From positions 36,657 to 100,656 of the forward strand of contig NZ_ML703262.1 of NCBI RefSeq assembly GCF_008520305.1: a DNA stretch of 64,000 nucleotides, written 5' to 3'. The stretch comes from Mesorhizobium sp. SARCC-RB16n. Lineage in GTDB: Bacteria; Pseudomonadota; Alphaproteobacteria; Rhizobiales; Rhizobiaceae. A program made the translations under genes and the position numbers. The notes below the pieces were generated by a model. That model was not told where the DNA came from and did not search any database. It saw nothing but the letters and a program-made list of their open reading frames with translations. Positions 1 to 8,044 of this stretch are shown in pieces. Position 1 is the first letter of the stretch; each line of letters starts with the position of its first letter.

Positions 1-78
1 TTGCATCTCTACCGCGAGACCCGCAACATGGCGCGCCTGCTGCGCAACCGGATGAAGAGTTTGCTGCGGCGACGGTGA
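1..78 (+). CDS. C-terminal end of an unidentified protein (partial)
   Basis: An open frame runs in from the left edge and ends at TGA 76-78, giving 25 residues. The tail is very basic, with many Arg and Lys residues (it ends in LLRRR), and shows no recognisable motif. It lies upstream of a sugar-nucleotide cassette on the same strand and could belong to that locus, but nothing in the visible residues proves this. The function is not assignable from this fragment. Confidence 0.45.
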   Translation: MHLYRETRNMARLLRNRMKSLLRRR

Positions 79-251
79 GGAGGCCTCCGAGACGAGCCTG
101 CCCGCGGTCAATCAGCCTGTCGCGCAGCCGGCGTATCGCGTTCTGCAATGGCGGTCGCGGTTTCTCGGCAGCGGCATTAATTCAGCTTGCCAAGAGTTGT
201 GTCCAGCGACCACTCTCGAAGTGAAAAACAGATTCAGCCATTGAGTCGCCG

Positions 252-1382
252 ATGACGAAACAAGATTCCGTCCCGATGAACGACCTCAAGCGGCTGTATC
301 AACGATACCAGGTCGAAATTGAACGTGAAGTAACAAGCACATTGCGCTCCGGATGGTGGCTCAACGGCGCGATGGGCAAGAAATTTGCCGCCAACTTTGC
401 AGGCTTCATCGGCGTCTCGGATTGCGTTCTCGTGGCCAACGGAACGGACGCTCTCGAACTGGCCTTGGCTGCGGCTGTCGGGCGCAATGGCGCTCGTGGA
501 CATGAAGTCATCACGGCTGCGAATGCCGGCGGCTACGCAAGTTGCGCCTGCTGGCACAACGACCTTGTCCCCCACTATGTCGACGTCGAGCCAGCCAGCC
601 AGTTGATCAGCGTTCCATCGGTGCTGGCCGCGGCCAGCACCGATACCGCTGCCATCGTCGTCACGCATCTTTATGGCGGCGGCGTCGATGTCGGCGCCCT
701 CAAAAGCGCACTTGCCGAGGCCGGTCTCTCACATATTCCGATCGTGGAGGATTGTGCGCAGGCCCATGGCGCACGTATCGGCGGACGCGTGGCGGGTTCG
801 CTCGCGGACGTGTCTACTTTCAGCTTCTACCCTACCAAGAATCTTGGCGCGGCGGGTGACGGAGGCGCCATTCTGACGTCGGACCCGGGGATCGCCGAAC
901 ATGTGCGGCGGCTGCAGCAATATGGCTGGATCTCAAAATATCATGTCGGCGTGCCCTACGGCCGGAACTCCCGCATGGATGAGATCCAGGCAGCCGTTCT
1001 TGATGTCTTTCTGCGCGATCTGGGCGATAGAAACGAGCGGCGCCGTGCTGTTCTGGGCCGCTACAAGTCGGTCGCCAGGCGGCGGCTGCAATTCGTGGAA
1101 GGAGGCGACGGCGCGGTCGCGCACCTTGCCGTCGCCCTGTGCGACGAGCGCGATGCGTTCAGGGTTTTCATGAAGGAACGTGGCGTCGATACCGAGATCC
1201 ACTACCCCGTCCTTGACTGCGATCAGGTCGGCTGGGCGGGACTGCCCATGAAAGGAACCGAAAATCTGGCGGTCTCACGGGCCAGCGTCAACCGTCTCTG
1301 CACCGTGCCATGCTATCCCGACATGACGGATGACGAGGTCGGCCAAGTCTGTCTGGCGCTCGCCCAATGGGAGGCAATGTGA
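252..1382 (+). CDS. DegT/DnrJ/EryC1/StrS sugar aminotransferase (FdtB/QdtB-like)
   Basis: A 376-residue PLP-dependent aminotransferase of the DegT family, which transfers an amino group onto a keto-sugar nucleotide in the cytoplasm. The N-terminus MNDLKRLYQ (residues 9-17) is typical of the family. The PLP lysine is K196 in FYPTKNLGAAGDGGAI, and VEDCAQAHGA supplies the cofactor-binding aspartate. ATG 252 is used; ATG 276 is an alternative start. The stop overlaps the next gene. The neighbouring WxcM-type gene points to a 3-keto-6-deoxyhexose substrate, i.e. FdtB or QdtB function; the exact sugar is inference. Confidence 0.9.
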   Translation: MTKQDSVPMNDLKRLYQRYQVEIEREVTSTLRSGWWLNGAMGKKFAANFAGFIGVSDCVLVANGTDALELALAAAVGRNGARGHEVITAANAGGYASCACWHNDLVPHYVDVEPASQLISVPSVLAAASTDTAAIVVTHLYGGGVDVGALKSALAEAGLSHIPIVEDCAQAHGARIGGRVAGSLADVSTFSFYPTKNLGAAGDGGAILTSDPGIAEHVRRLQQYGWISKYHVGVPYGRNSRMDEIQAAVLDVFLRDLGDRNERRRAVLGRYKSVARRRLQFVEGGDGAVAHLAVALCDERDAFRVFMKERGVDTEIHYPVLDCDQVGWAGLPMKGTENLAVSRASVNRLCTVPCYPDMTDDEVGQVCLALAQWEAM

Positions 1383-2317
1383 CGACACGCTCGATCGTTT
1401 TTCCGATCTACCGCAACCAGGCGAATATCCCGTCCCTGATGCAGGCGGTCGCCAATTTTCACGCCGGATATGAGGGCGATATCGAGTTCGTCTTTGTCAT
1501 CGATGGGTCGCCGGATGAATCGGGGCCCTTGCTTCTCAATGCGCTGAAGACCTCTGGTTACGACTACAAGATCATCTTTCACAGCCGGAATTTCGGCTCT
1601 TTCACCGCCATTCGAACCGGTCTCGAACATGCTTCCGGCGATCATATCGCCGCCATGGCCGCCGACCTGCAGGAGCCGCCGGAACTGATCGTGGAGTTCT
1701 TCTCGATCCTGGAGAAGGATGGCGCCGACGTCGTATTTGGGCGCAGGACGGGCCGCAATGATCCGCCGATAACGCGGTTTTTGTCGAAAGCATTCTGGGC
1801 GGCCTACCGCAGGCTCGTCCTGCCCAGCATGCCGAGCGGCGGGGTCGATATTTTTGCTTGCAACCGCCAGGTGCTGGAAGCGATCCTGTCCATCGAGGAA
1901 CCCAACTCCTCGCTTGTCGTGCAATTGTTCTGGGTCGGCTTCAGGCGGGAATTCGTGCCCTATCGCCGCCGCGAGCGAGAGCACGGGACGAGTGCCTGGA
2001 GCATGGCCCGTCGGTTCAGATACATGATGGACAGCATCTTTTCGTTCTCCGATTTTCCGATCATTCTCACTCTTTGGGTGGGCTTTGCGGGCTGCCTGCT
2101 CAGCCTGCTGTTTGCAGCCGTTACCGTCGCGGCGCGGTTGCTCGGCGACATTGACGCGGCCGGTTACACAACGCTGGTGCTGCTGATCGTGGGCTTCGGG
2201 TCGGCCAGTCTGATGGTCCAGGGCATTCTGGGCTGCTATCTCTGGCGGGCGGTTGAAAACACGAAGTCACGGCCCCTCCGAGTGATCAGCCGCGTCGTCG
2301 AGGGGACTTCGAAATGA
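1379..2317 (+). CDS. Family 2 glycosyltransferase, GtrB/DPM1-like
   Basis: A GT-A fold glycosyltransferase of about 312 residues. The N-terminal catalytic domain has VFPIYRNQANIP, the metal-binding region VIDGSPDES and AADLQEPPE. Two C-terminal membrane segments follow (ILTLWVGFAGCLLSLLF and a second near LVLLIVGFGSASLMVQG). This is the architecture of GtrB and dolichol-phosphate mannosyltransferases, which load a sugar onto undecaprenyl phosphate at the inner membrane. GTG 1379 overlaps the upstream TGA as GTGA and has GGGAGG at 1369-1374; ATG 1367 is a less likely start. The downstream GtrA-like gene supports a lipid-carrier glycosylation role. Confidence 0.88.
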   Translation: MTTRSIVFPIYRNQANIPSLMQAVANFHAGYEGDIEFVFVIDGSPDESGPLLLNALKTSGYDYKIIFHSRNFGSFTAIRTGLEHASGDHIAAMAADLQEPPELIVEFFSILEKDGADVVFGRRTGRNDPPITRFLSKAFWAAYRRLVLPSMPSGGVDIFACNRQVLEAILSIEEPNSSLVVQLFWVGFRREFVPYRRREREHGTSAWSMARRFRYMMDSIFSFSDFPIILTLWVGFAGCLLSLLFAAVTVAARLLGDIDAAGYTTLVLLIVGFGSASLMVQGILGCYLWRAVENTKSRPLRVISRVVEGTSK

Positions 2318-3264
2318 CCGACATGGCATTTTTCGTTCATGAGCACGGCATCTGTGAGAGTCCGCATATCGGCCGGGGAACACGCGTCTGGGCGTTTGCC
2401 CACGTTCTGCCGGGCGCCGTGATCGGTGCGGACTGCAACATTTGTGATCATGTTTTCATCGAGAACGACGTGGTGATCGGTGATGACGTGACCATAAAAA
2501 GTGGCGTTCAACTGTGGGACGGCCTCCGCCTTGGGAACCGCGTGTTCGTCGGTCCAAACGCGACATTCACCAACGATCGTTTCCCGCGCTCGAAAGAGTA
2601 TCCCGAGGCGTTTCTTCTGACGACGGTGGAGGACGGCGCATCAATAGGCGCCAATGCGACCATCCTGCCGGGCATAGTCATCGGACGTCAGGCGATGATC
2701 GGCGCTGGCGCGGTGGTGACCAAAAATGTCCCCCCCAATGCCGTGGTGGTCGGAAATCCAGCCATCATCATCGGCTACCAGACCGGTCCGCAAATCCAGC
2801 CGACAGTGACGCAGACATTTCCCGATACGCCCGGCGAAAGAATGCCGCTTGGGATCGGCGGCAGCGAACTCTGGAGGCTGCCGCATTTTGGCGACCTGCG
2901 CGGCGAGATCGCACCGCTGGAGTTCGGTTCGAACCTGCCCTTCAAACCGGCACGCTCGTTTCTGGTCTACGGTGTGCCTTCCGATAAGGTCAGGGGCGAG
3001 CACGCGCATCGCGAGTGCCATCAATTCCTTATCGCGGCCCACGGCCGGCTTTCGGTTGTCCTCGACAACGGCCATGACAGAAAAGAGGTTTCACTGGCCG
3101 AACCGTCGATCGGGCTCTACATGCCGCCAGGCATCTGGGGAATCCAGTACAAATTCCAGCCGGACACAGTCCTGCTGGTCATGGCTTCGCATCACTATGA
3201 TGCGAGTGACTACATCAGGGATTATACGGATTTCCTCAGCGTAGTCAGACAGGACGGCCGCTGA
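2314..3264 (+). CDS. WxcM-type bifunctional protein: sugar N-acetyltransferase plus 3,4-ketoisomerase
   Basis: A 316-residue protein with two enzyme domains. Residues about 10-155 form a left-handed beta-helix of hexapeptide repeats (VIGADCNICDHVFIENDVVI, TILPGIVIGRQAMIGAGAVV), as in FdtC/QdtC/WlbB acetyltransferases. Residues about 175-310 match the FdtA/QdtA cupin isomerase, including RGEHAHRECHQFLI with its catalytic histidines. Xanthomonas WxcM has the same fusion. With the DegT aminotransferase this would convert dTDP-4-keto-6-deoxyglucose into dTDP-3-acetamido-3,6-dideoxyhexose (Fuc3NAc or Qui3NAc). It overlaps the preceding gene by 4 nt. Which epimer is made cannot be read by eye. Confidence 0.88.
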   Translation: MTDMAFFVHEHGICESPHIGRGTRVWAFAHVLPGAVIGADCNICDHVFIENDVVIGDDVTIKSGVQLWDGLRLGNRVFVGPNATFTNDRFPRSKEYPEAFLLTTVEDGASIGANATILPGIVIGRQAMIGAGAVVTKNVPPNAVVVGNPAIIIGYQTGPQIQPTVTQTFPDTPGERMPLGIGGSELWRLPHFGDLRGEIAPLEFGSNLPFKPARSFLVYGVPSDKVRGEHAHRECHQFLIAAHGRLSVVLDNGHDRKEVSLAEPSIGLYMPPGIWGIQYKFQPDTVLLVMASHHYDASDYIRDYTDFLSVVRQDGR

Positions 3265-3268
3265 CCGA

Positions 3269-3634
3269 ATGCGCGAAGACGCTGTCCGCTTCCTCGTCGC
3301 CGGTGGTCTCAACACAGCTTTGACCAGCCTCATCTATTTTGCCGGCCTCGCTGTCCTGCCTTCAGGTCTTTCCTATACCATTGCCTGGCTGGCCGGCCTC
3401 CTATTCGTCATGGTATTCTATCCCGGCCGCGTTTTCCCAGGCGGCCGCACCGCTCTTGCGGACCGACTGGCGATGGGGGGCTCGGTGGTCGTCGTGTTCC
3501 TGATCGGGTTGGCAAGCCTTCATTTTCTGCGAGACATCCTGAAAAACACGCCTGCCGCATTCGTCGCCACCCTCGCCGTCACGACCACTCTCAATTTCCT
3601 GGCCTCTCGATGGATACTTCGCAGGGGACTCTGA
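3269..3634 (+). CDS. GtrA-like small membrane protein
   Basis: A 121-residue protein with four predicted membrane segments. It has the GtrA start pattern RFLVAGGLNTALTSLIYF and the GtrA end pattern NFLASRWILRRG. GtrA proteins are thought to flip undecaprenyl-phosphate-linked sugars across the inner membrane, partnering GtrB-type transferases such as the one at 1379-2317. It starts 4 nt after the WxcM-type gene and is the last gene of the cassette. Low sequence specificity makes this a fold-and-context assignment. Confidence 0.8.
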   Translation: MREDAVRFLVAGGLNTALTSLIYFAGLAVLPSGLSYTIAWLAGLLFVMVFYPGRVFPGGRTALADRLAMGGSVVVVFLIGLASLHFLRDILKNTPAAFVATLAVTTTLNFLASRWILRRGL

Positions 3635-3903
3635 TCGAAGTTGTCGCTACAGCATCTCGAGCGCAAGCCGACCGGCAGGCTGGCGATCGGGCTGACGCCG
3701 GATGCCAACCGCCTCGCCCGCCGCACTTCGTTACGGGATCGCTGCCCGGCGAAACCGGGAGCGCCGTGAGGCACCTTACGACGAGCTTACCGGCAACAAA
3801 ATGGAGCATCGCGATCGGCTACAAGCATTCGCTCTGACCGCACTGGCGAGGGAACAGGCCGGGACGGCAGCGCCAGCCTGTGCACTCCGCGAGACCAGAA
3901 AAA

Positions 3904-3988
3904 TGGTGCCCCTAGCCGGGATCGAACCAGCACTCCTTGCGGAACTCGATTTTGAGTCGAGCGCGTCTACCAATTCCGCCATAGGGGC
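3904..3988 (-). tRNA. tRNA-Leu(CAA)
   Basis: An 85-nt cloverleaf including an encoded 3' CCA (TGG at 3904-3906 on the plus strand). Acceptor arms GCCCCTA/TAGGGGC pair perfectly. The anticodon stem CTCGA/TCGAG encloses the loop CTCAAAA, giving anticodon CAA for UUG codons. The long variable arm (TCCGCAAGGAG) is typical of class II tRNA-Leu, and GGTTCGATCCC is the T arm. The gene's 3' end faces the sugar cassette across a 269-bp stretch with no convincing gene. Confidence 0.95.
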
Positions 3989-4016
3989 TCAGGCCGGGCG
4001 GCCTGGATGGGCGCGG

Positions 4017-4044
4017 ACTATACGGTCGGAGGCCTGTTCGTCAA
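4017..4044 (-). promoter_or_regulatory. Sigma-70-type promoter of tRNA-Leu
   Basis: On the minus strand TTGACG (4039-4044) and TATAGT (4017-4022) are separated by 16 bp. This would place the transcription start about 20 nt upstream of the mature tRNA 5' end. Both boxes are close to consensus and no competing gene lies between. The call rests on sequence pattern only. Confidence 0.65.
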
Positions 4045-4217
4045 CTGGCCAATTCTCGGTATCGCACAGGATGCGACCAATCTTCACCTTTCGATTTCAT
4101 GGCGCTGCTGCCATTGTGCAGCGCGGAAAATCTTTCTAGACAAGCGGCGCATCAAAGCGCGGCGTGTCCGGAGACATGGGTGCGACGCAGTTTGGGCCAC
4201 ATGCACTAGGAGAGCCG

Positions 4218-4811
4218 ATGCTTCGCGGACTGTACGACTGGACCCTGTCGCTGGCGGCCCGCAAATCCGCCGAATGGTGGCTGGCCTTCATCGCCTTCGT
4301 CGAGAGCTCGGTATTCCTTGTGCCGGCCGACGTGCTCTATCTGCCGATGGCATTGTCGCGGCCGGACCGGGCCTATCGCTATGCCTTCATTGCCACCGTC
4401 GCATCGGTGCTGGGCGGCATTGCCGGCTGGTTCATCGGTCACTACGCCTATGACGCGGTGGCGCGGCCCATCCTCGAATTCTACGGCAAGTATGACGAGT
4501 TCGAGCAGTTGCGCTCCTCGGCGGGCATGAGCATCGAGTTCATCGCCCTGATGCTGGTCACCTCGGGTGCGGCGCATCTGCCACCCATCAAGGTGGTGAC
4601 GATCCTGTCCGGCGCCCTGGGCGTCAACCTGGCGCTGTTCATCGTGCTGGCCATCATCGCGCGCGGCGGTCGCTTCCTGCTCCTGGCGTGGCTTTTGCGC
4701 CGTTATGGCGAGCCAATCCGCGAGTTCATCGAAAAGCGCCTGGGCTTACTCGCCGGCGCCGCCGCGGTTGCCCTGATTTTGCTCTATATCCTGATCAAAT
4801 ACGCCCTCTGA
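4218..4811 (+). CDS. YqaA/DedA-type SNARE-associated inner-membrane protein
   Basis: A 197-residue integral membrane protein of the YqaA branch of the DedA/VTT superfamily. The N-terminal FIAFVESSVFLVPADVLYLPM and the later LMLVTSGAAHLPPIKVVTILSGALG are the re-entrant and helical segments typical of this group. DedA-related proteins are linked to lipid-carrier or phospholipid scrambling, but this member's substrate is unknown. ATG 4218 is chosen because of the AGGAG at 4208-4212; an upstream in-frame ATG at 4164 lacks support. The next gene, dsbB, follows on the same strand after 63 nt. Confidence 0.85.
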   Translation: MLRGLYDWTLSLAARKSAEWWLAFIAFVESSVFLVPADVLYLPMALSRPDRAYRYAFIATVASVLGGIAGWFIGHYAYDAVARPILEFYGKYDEFEQLRSSAGMSIEFIALMLVTSGAAHLPPIKVVTILSGALGVNLALFIVLAIIARGGRFLLLAWLLRRYGEPIREFIEKRLGLLAGAAAVALILLYILIKYAL

Positions 4812-4874
4812 GGCTCTCCCAGAACCGGGTGACGGTTTTGAGAGGCCAAGCTGGCTTGGCGGAGGGCGAACACA

Positions 4875-5405
4875 ATGAACGAGAGACCCATGACAGCGAC
4901 CATGAATGCCGACGGACGCCAGCGAACACGCACCGCCTTGTTTCTCGCGGTCGCGATGGCCGCGACCGTTGGCTCGGCGCTCGGCTTCCAGCACATTGGC
5001 GGCTACATCCCCTGCCATCTCTGTCTGGAACAGCGCACGCCGTATTACATCGGCGTGCCGTTGATGGTGCTGGCGGCGATCGCATCGACGCTGAGTGCAC
5101 CCGCATGGCTGACGCGCGGCCTGCTGGTCATTGGCGGCCTCTTGATGCTCTACGGCCTCTATCTCGGCGTCTACCACTCCGGCGTCGAATGGGGCTGGTG
5201 GCAGGGTCCGGCCGATTGCACGGCGGGCGCCGGCCCAGTCGACACCGGCGGCAAGGGCGTGCTCGACGCGCTCGACAAATTCGTGCCGCCCTCCTGCGAC
5301 AAGGCCGCTTTGCGCATCCTCGGCCTGTCACTGGCCGGCTGGAACGCCATCGCCAGCCTGATCCTGGCCGCCGTAGCCTTCCGCGGCGCATTTTCGCGCG
5401 ATTAA
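4875..5405 (+). CDS. dsbB: Disulfide bond formation protein B
   Basis: A 176-residue inner-membrane quinone-linked thiol oxidase with four membrane helices. Two periplasmic cysteine pairs fit the DsbB mechanism: C47/C50 in PCHLC, and C115/C141 in ADCTAG and PPSCDKA. It would reoxidise a DsbA-type protein and pass electrons to ubiquinone. The N-terminus is somewhat long; ATG codons at residues 6 and 10 are alternative starts, while GGAGGG about ten bases upstream supports 4875. It probably shares a transcript with the YqaA gene. Confidence 0.85.
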   Translation: MNERPMTATMNADGRQRTRTALFLAVAMAATVGSALGFQHIGGYIPCHLCLEQRTPYYIGVPLMVLAAIASTLSAPAWLTRGLLVIGGLLMLYGLYLGVYHSGVEWGWWQGPADCTAGAGPVDTGGKGVLDALDKFVPPSCDKAALRILGLSLAGWNAIASLILAAVAFRGAFSRD

Positions 5406-5556
5406 CCAGCGCGACGCAGAGTTCGTCCAGAAATTCGGCAGGCTGAGTCGGATGGCGCGGGTTTCGAGAACCGGAGCGGAGCGTACTTAAGTACGTGAGC
5501 ACCGGAAGCGCAGAAAGCTGCGTCAGGCGGCCGGCATGGCGGATTTCTGCCGAACT
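5406..5556 (+). repeat. Intergenic imperfect palindrome between dsbB and the HNH gene
   Basis: This short non-coding stretch separates two convergent genes. At its centre is the perfect palindrome GTACTTAAGTAC (5483-5494), flanked by partly complementary arms (ACCGGAGCGGAGC and GAGCACCGGAAGC). Outer segments also match in inverted order: AATTCGGCAG near 5433 and CTGCCGAACT near 5550. No open frame is convincing. It resembles a mobile intergenic palindrome; a bidirectional terminator is possible, although no long T tract is visible. Confidence 0.5.
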
Positions 5557-6138
5557 CTATGGCTCCAGTTCGACATCCCAGTAGAGATAGTCCATCCAGC
5601 TTTCATGCAGATGGTTGGGCGGGAACAGCCGGCCGTTGTTGTGCAAATCATGCACAGTCGGCTGATACGGCTTTTGCAGCGGCCACATCTTGGCTTGCGA
5701 CGGCATCATGCCGCCCTTCCTGAGATTACAAGGCGAACAGGCGGCGACGACGTTCTCCCATGTCGTGGCACCGCCACGATGGCGAGGAATGACATGGTCG
5801 AAGGTCAGGTCGTCGGGCGTGCTGCAATACTGGCACTGGAAACGATCGCGCAGGAAGACGTTGAAGCGGGTAAAGGCGGGATGCCTCGACGGCTTCACAT
5901 AGGCCTTCAGGCTGACCACGCTCGGCAGCTTCATCGAGAAGGTCGGCGAGGACACTGCGTGTTCGTATTCGGCGACAATGTTCACGCGATCGAGGAACAC
6001 CGCCTTGATGGCATCCTGCCAGGACCAGAGCGACAAGGGGTAATAGCTGAGCGGACGGTAATCCGCATTCAGCACCAGCGCTGGAAGCCCATCCGGAGAT
6101 ACGGCAACCGTCACCTTGTTGACCTCCTTGGTTCGCAC
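5557..6138 (-). CDS. HNH endonuclease
   Basis: A 193-residue protein with an HNH nuclease domain at about residues 90-155. Zinc-type pairs CQYC and CSPCN flank the beta-beta-alpha metal core LTFDHVIPRHRGG, where the DH pair and later Asn (TWENVVAAC) are the catalytic positions. The N-terminal third (LVLNADYRPLSYYPLSLWSWQDAI) is characteristic of a widespread chromosomal HNH family in alphaproteobacteria whose cellular role is not settled. It is a stand-alone gene converging on dsbB, not part of a phage or intron context here. Confidence 0.9.
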   Translation of the reverse strand: MRTKEVNKVTVAVSPDGLPALVLNADYRPLSYYPLSLWSWQDAIKAVFLDRVNIVAEYEHAVSSPTFSMKLPSVVSLKAYVKPSRHPAFTRFNVFLRDRFQCQYCSTPDDLTFDHVIPRHRGGATTWENVVAACSPCNLRKGGMMPSQAKMWPLQKPYQPTVHDLHNNGRLFPPNHLHESWMDYLYWDVELEP

Positions 6139-6179
6139 ATGGTCCCGAAAATCGAATTCGACTTTCGGAAAGGATCACG
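6138..6179 (+). repeat. Palindromic intergenic repeat, degenerate copy
   Basis: CCCGAAAATCG and CGACTTTCGG form inverted arms within CATGGTC...GGATCACG. This is the diverged form of the CCGAAAAG palindrome seen several more times in the window (for example near 41961, 49704, 59259 and 63842). It abuts the start codon of the HNH gene, so it lies in that gene's 5' region. The remaining bases to 6302 show no gene. Confidence 0.55.
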
Positions 6180-6302
6180 CGCTGCTTCAAAAGCCCGACC
6201 GTTCGGCGCGGATACTGTAAGCCTGACATGACAGGGATGTGAAGCGGATTGTCGCTTGCGCGACGTGCCAAAAACGCATGTTTTTTATGCTTTTTTGCGG
6301 AT

Positions 6303-6944
6303 TCAGGCCGGCGGCGCGGCGTCCCGGCCCCGGGTTTCGCGATAGTAGGACCAGAAAAGCCGCGATGCGACACCTCGCCACGGGCTCCATGATTCGGCCA
6401 GTGCGATCAGTGTTTTCTCCGGCGGACGTGGGTCGATGCCGAGCGCGTGGCCGACAGCGCTCTGCAAAGCAACGTCGCGCGCCGGGAAAATATCGGGGTG
6501 CCCGGCGGCAAACAACAGATACACTTCCGCCGTCCAGGGACCGATACCGGGCACGGCCGTCATCCTGGTGATTGCCTCTCCGGCGTCGAGCGAACAAAGG
6601 TGATGGAGGTCGAGCCCGTTGGCCACCGCCTGTGCAACCGCGATCAGGCCGCGCTGCTTGGGCCGCGACAGGCCGGCCTCGCGAAACATGTCCTCGCCGG
6701 CGGCAAGGATCGCCTGCGGCGTCAGCGGATCGACCAGTTTTGTCAGCCGGCCGAAGATTGCATCGGCGCTGGCCCGCGACACCTGCTGCGAGACAATGAT
6801 CGAGGCCAGGCTCCTGAAGCCGGGCTCCGAAAGCCTGAGCGGCACCTCGCCGGCCATGCCGCGCACTTTTTCCAGGCGCGGGTCGAGCGCGCAAAGCGCA
6901 TCGAGCCCCCGCTCAACGTCGTCCAGTGTCGCGATGCGCTGCAT
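6303..6944 (-). CDS. DNA-3-methyladenine glycosylase II (AlkA/HhH-GPD)
   Basis: A 213-residue base-excision repair glycosylase that removes alkylated purines. It contains the helix-hairpin-helix MTAVPGIGPWTAEVYLL (about residues 128-144) followed by the catalytic aspartate D157 in FPARDVALQ. SIIVSQQVS is the conserved early helix of this superfamily. ATG 6944 has AAGGA just upstream; a longer frame reaching 7079 would add about 45 non-homologous residues. It is divergent from gluQ. Length fits bacterial enzymes lacking the AlkA N-terminal domain. Confidence 0.9.
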   Translation of the reverse strand: MQRIATLDDVERGLDALCALDPRLEKVRGMAGEVPLRLSEPGFRSLASIIVSQQVSRASADAIFGRLTKLVDPLTPQAILAAGEDMFREAGLSRPKQRGLIAVAQAVANGLDLHHLCSLDAGEAITRMTAVPGIGPWTAEVYLLFAAGHPDIFPARDVALQSAVGHALGIDPRPPEKTLIALAESWSPWRGVASRLFWSYYRETRGRDAAPPA

Positions 6945-7019
6945 GGTATCCTTGTCCACGAATGTGCAGCAAAGTAGCAACGGCCAAAACCGCAGCACAA
7001 CCCGATTGCCGCCTGAGAC

Positions 7020-7895
7020 ATGACGCTCCTGACATTCCGCTTCGCGCCCAGCCCCAACGGCGAACTGCATCTGGGCCATGCCTATTCGGCGCTGCTCAAC
7101 CAGAGGCTCGCAAATACCAGTGGTGGCCGCCTGCTGCTGCGTGTCGAAGACATCGACACCACGCGCTGCACGCCGGAGTTCGAGGAGGGCATGCTTGCCG
7201 ACCTGAAATGGCTAGGCGTGGGCTGGGAAGAGCCGGTGCGCCGCCAGTCCGAGCATTTTGCCGAATACGAGGCGGCGCTGGAACGGCTGATCCGCGAGGA
7301 ACTGGTCTATCCCGCCTTCATGAGCCGTGGCGAGATTAGGGCCTTCATCACCGACACCGAAAGGCGCGGGCGCGCCTGGCCGCGCGATCCCGACGGGATA
7401 CCGCTCTATCCCCCGTCCGACAAGGCATTGCCGATCAAGGAACGCAAACGGCGCATCGCCGAGAATGCGCCCTTCGCCTGGCGGCTGGACGTCGGCGCCG
7501 CCATGGCGCGTGCCGGCAAGAACCTCTCATGGGCCGAATTCACCGATGAGACGCTGTCCGCGACGCGGTCGGTCGAGGCCCGTCCGCAGGACTGGGGCGA
7601 CGTGGTCGTGGCGCGCCGCGACATCCCGACAAGCTACCACCTCGCCGTCGTCGTGGACGATGCGCTGCAAGGCGTCAGCCATGTCGTACGCGGACAGGAC
7701 CTGTTTTCCGCGACCGGGGTGCAGCGCCTGCTCCAGGAAATTCTGGGGTTGCCGCGGCCCGCTTATTTCCATCACCGACTGGTCCTCGGGCCGGACGGGC
7801 GAAAACTGTCGAAGAGCCTCAGGGATACCGGCCTTGCCGCCTTGCGCGACGCAGGCGCTTCGCCGGACGATGTCAGAAGGGTGGTCGGGCTTTGA
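7020..7895 (+). CDS. gluQRS: Glutamyl-Q tRNA(Asp) synthetase
   Basis: A 291-residue paralogue of the glutamyl-tRNA synthetase catalytic domain that lacks the anticodon-binding domain. It attaches glutamate to the queuosine base at position 34 of tRNA-Asp. FAPSPNGELHLGHAYSAL carries the HIGH-type motif (HLGH, residues 17-20), and KLSKS (262-266) is the KMSKS loop. WRLDVG and the DVVVARRDIPTSYHLAVVVDD stretch fit the family. It is divergently arranged with the alkA-like gene with only 75 bp between start codons. Confidence 0.93.
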   Translation: MTLLTFRFAPSPNGELHLGHAYSALLNQRLANTSGGRLLLRVEDIDTTRCTPEFEEGMLADLKWLGVGWEEPVRRQSEHFAEYEAALERLIREELVYPAFMSRGEIRAFITDTERRGRAWPRDPDGIPLYPPSDKALPIKERKRRIAENAPFAWRLDVGAAMARAGKNLSWAEFTDETLSATRSVEARPQDWGDVVVARRDIPTSYHLAVVVDDALQGVSHVVRGQDLFSATGVQRLLQEILGLPRPAYFHHRLVLGPDGRKLSKSLRDTGLAALRDAGASPDDVRRVVGL

Positions 7896-8044
7896 CCAGT
7901 ACTATGTCAGGAGAACGCTCTCTGGACGCGTCACCCGTTGAATTCCCATGACGCATGGATCAATCGTTTCGTTTTGCGTGCGGGGTTGAACAGGATTAGA
8001 GCATCGCGACGATCAATCCCTACCAACGTGGCGGTCCCCGGAAC

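Noticed and set aside
3635-3903. Short frames between the GtrA-like gene and tRNA-Leu
   Set aside because: None has a ribosome-binding site or a recognisable motif; the region is treated as non-coding.
3702-4139. Open frames on both strands across the tRNA-Leu gene, including one reading MAELVDALDSKSS leftward
   Set aside because: These are well-known translations of a tRNA-Leu gene; the cloverleaf is perfect and the products match no family beyond other tRNA mistranslations.
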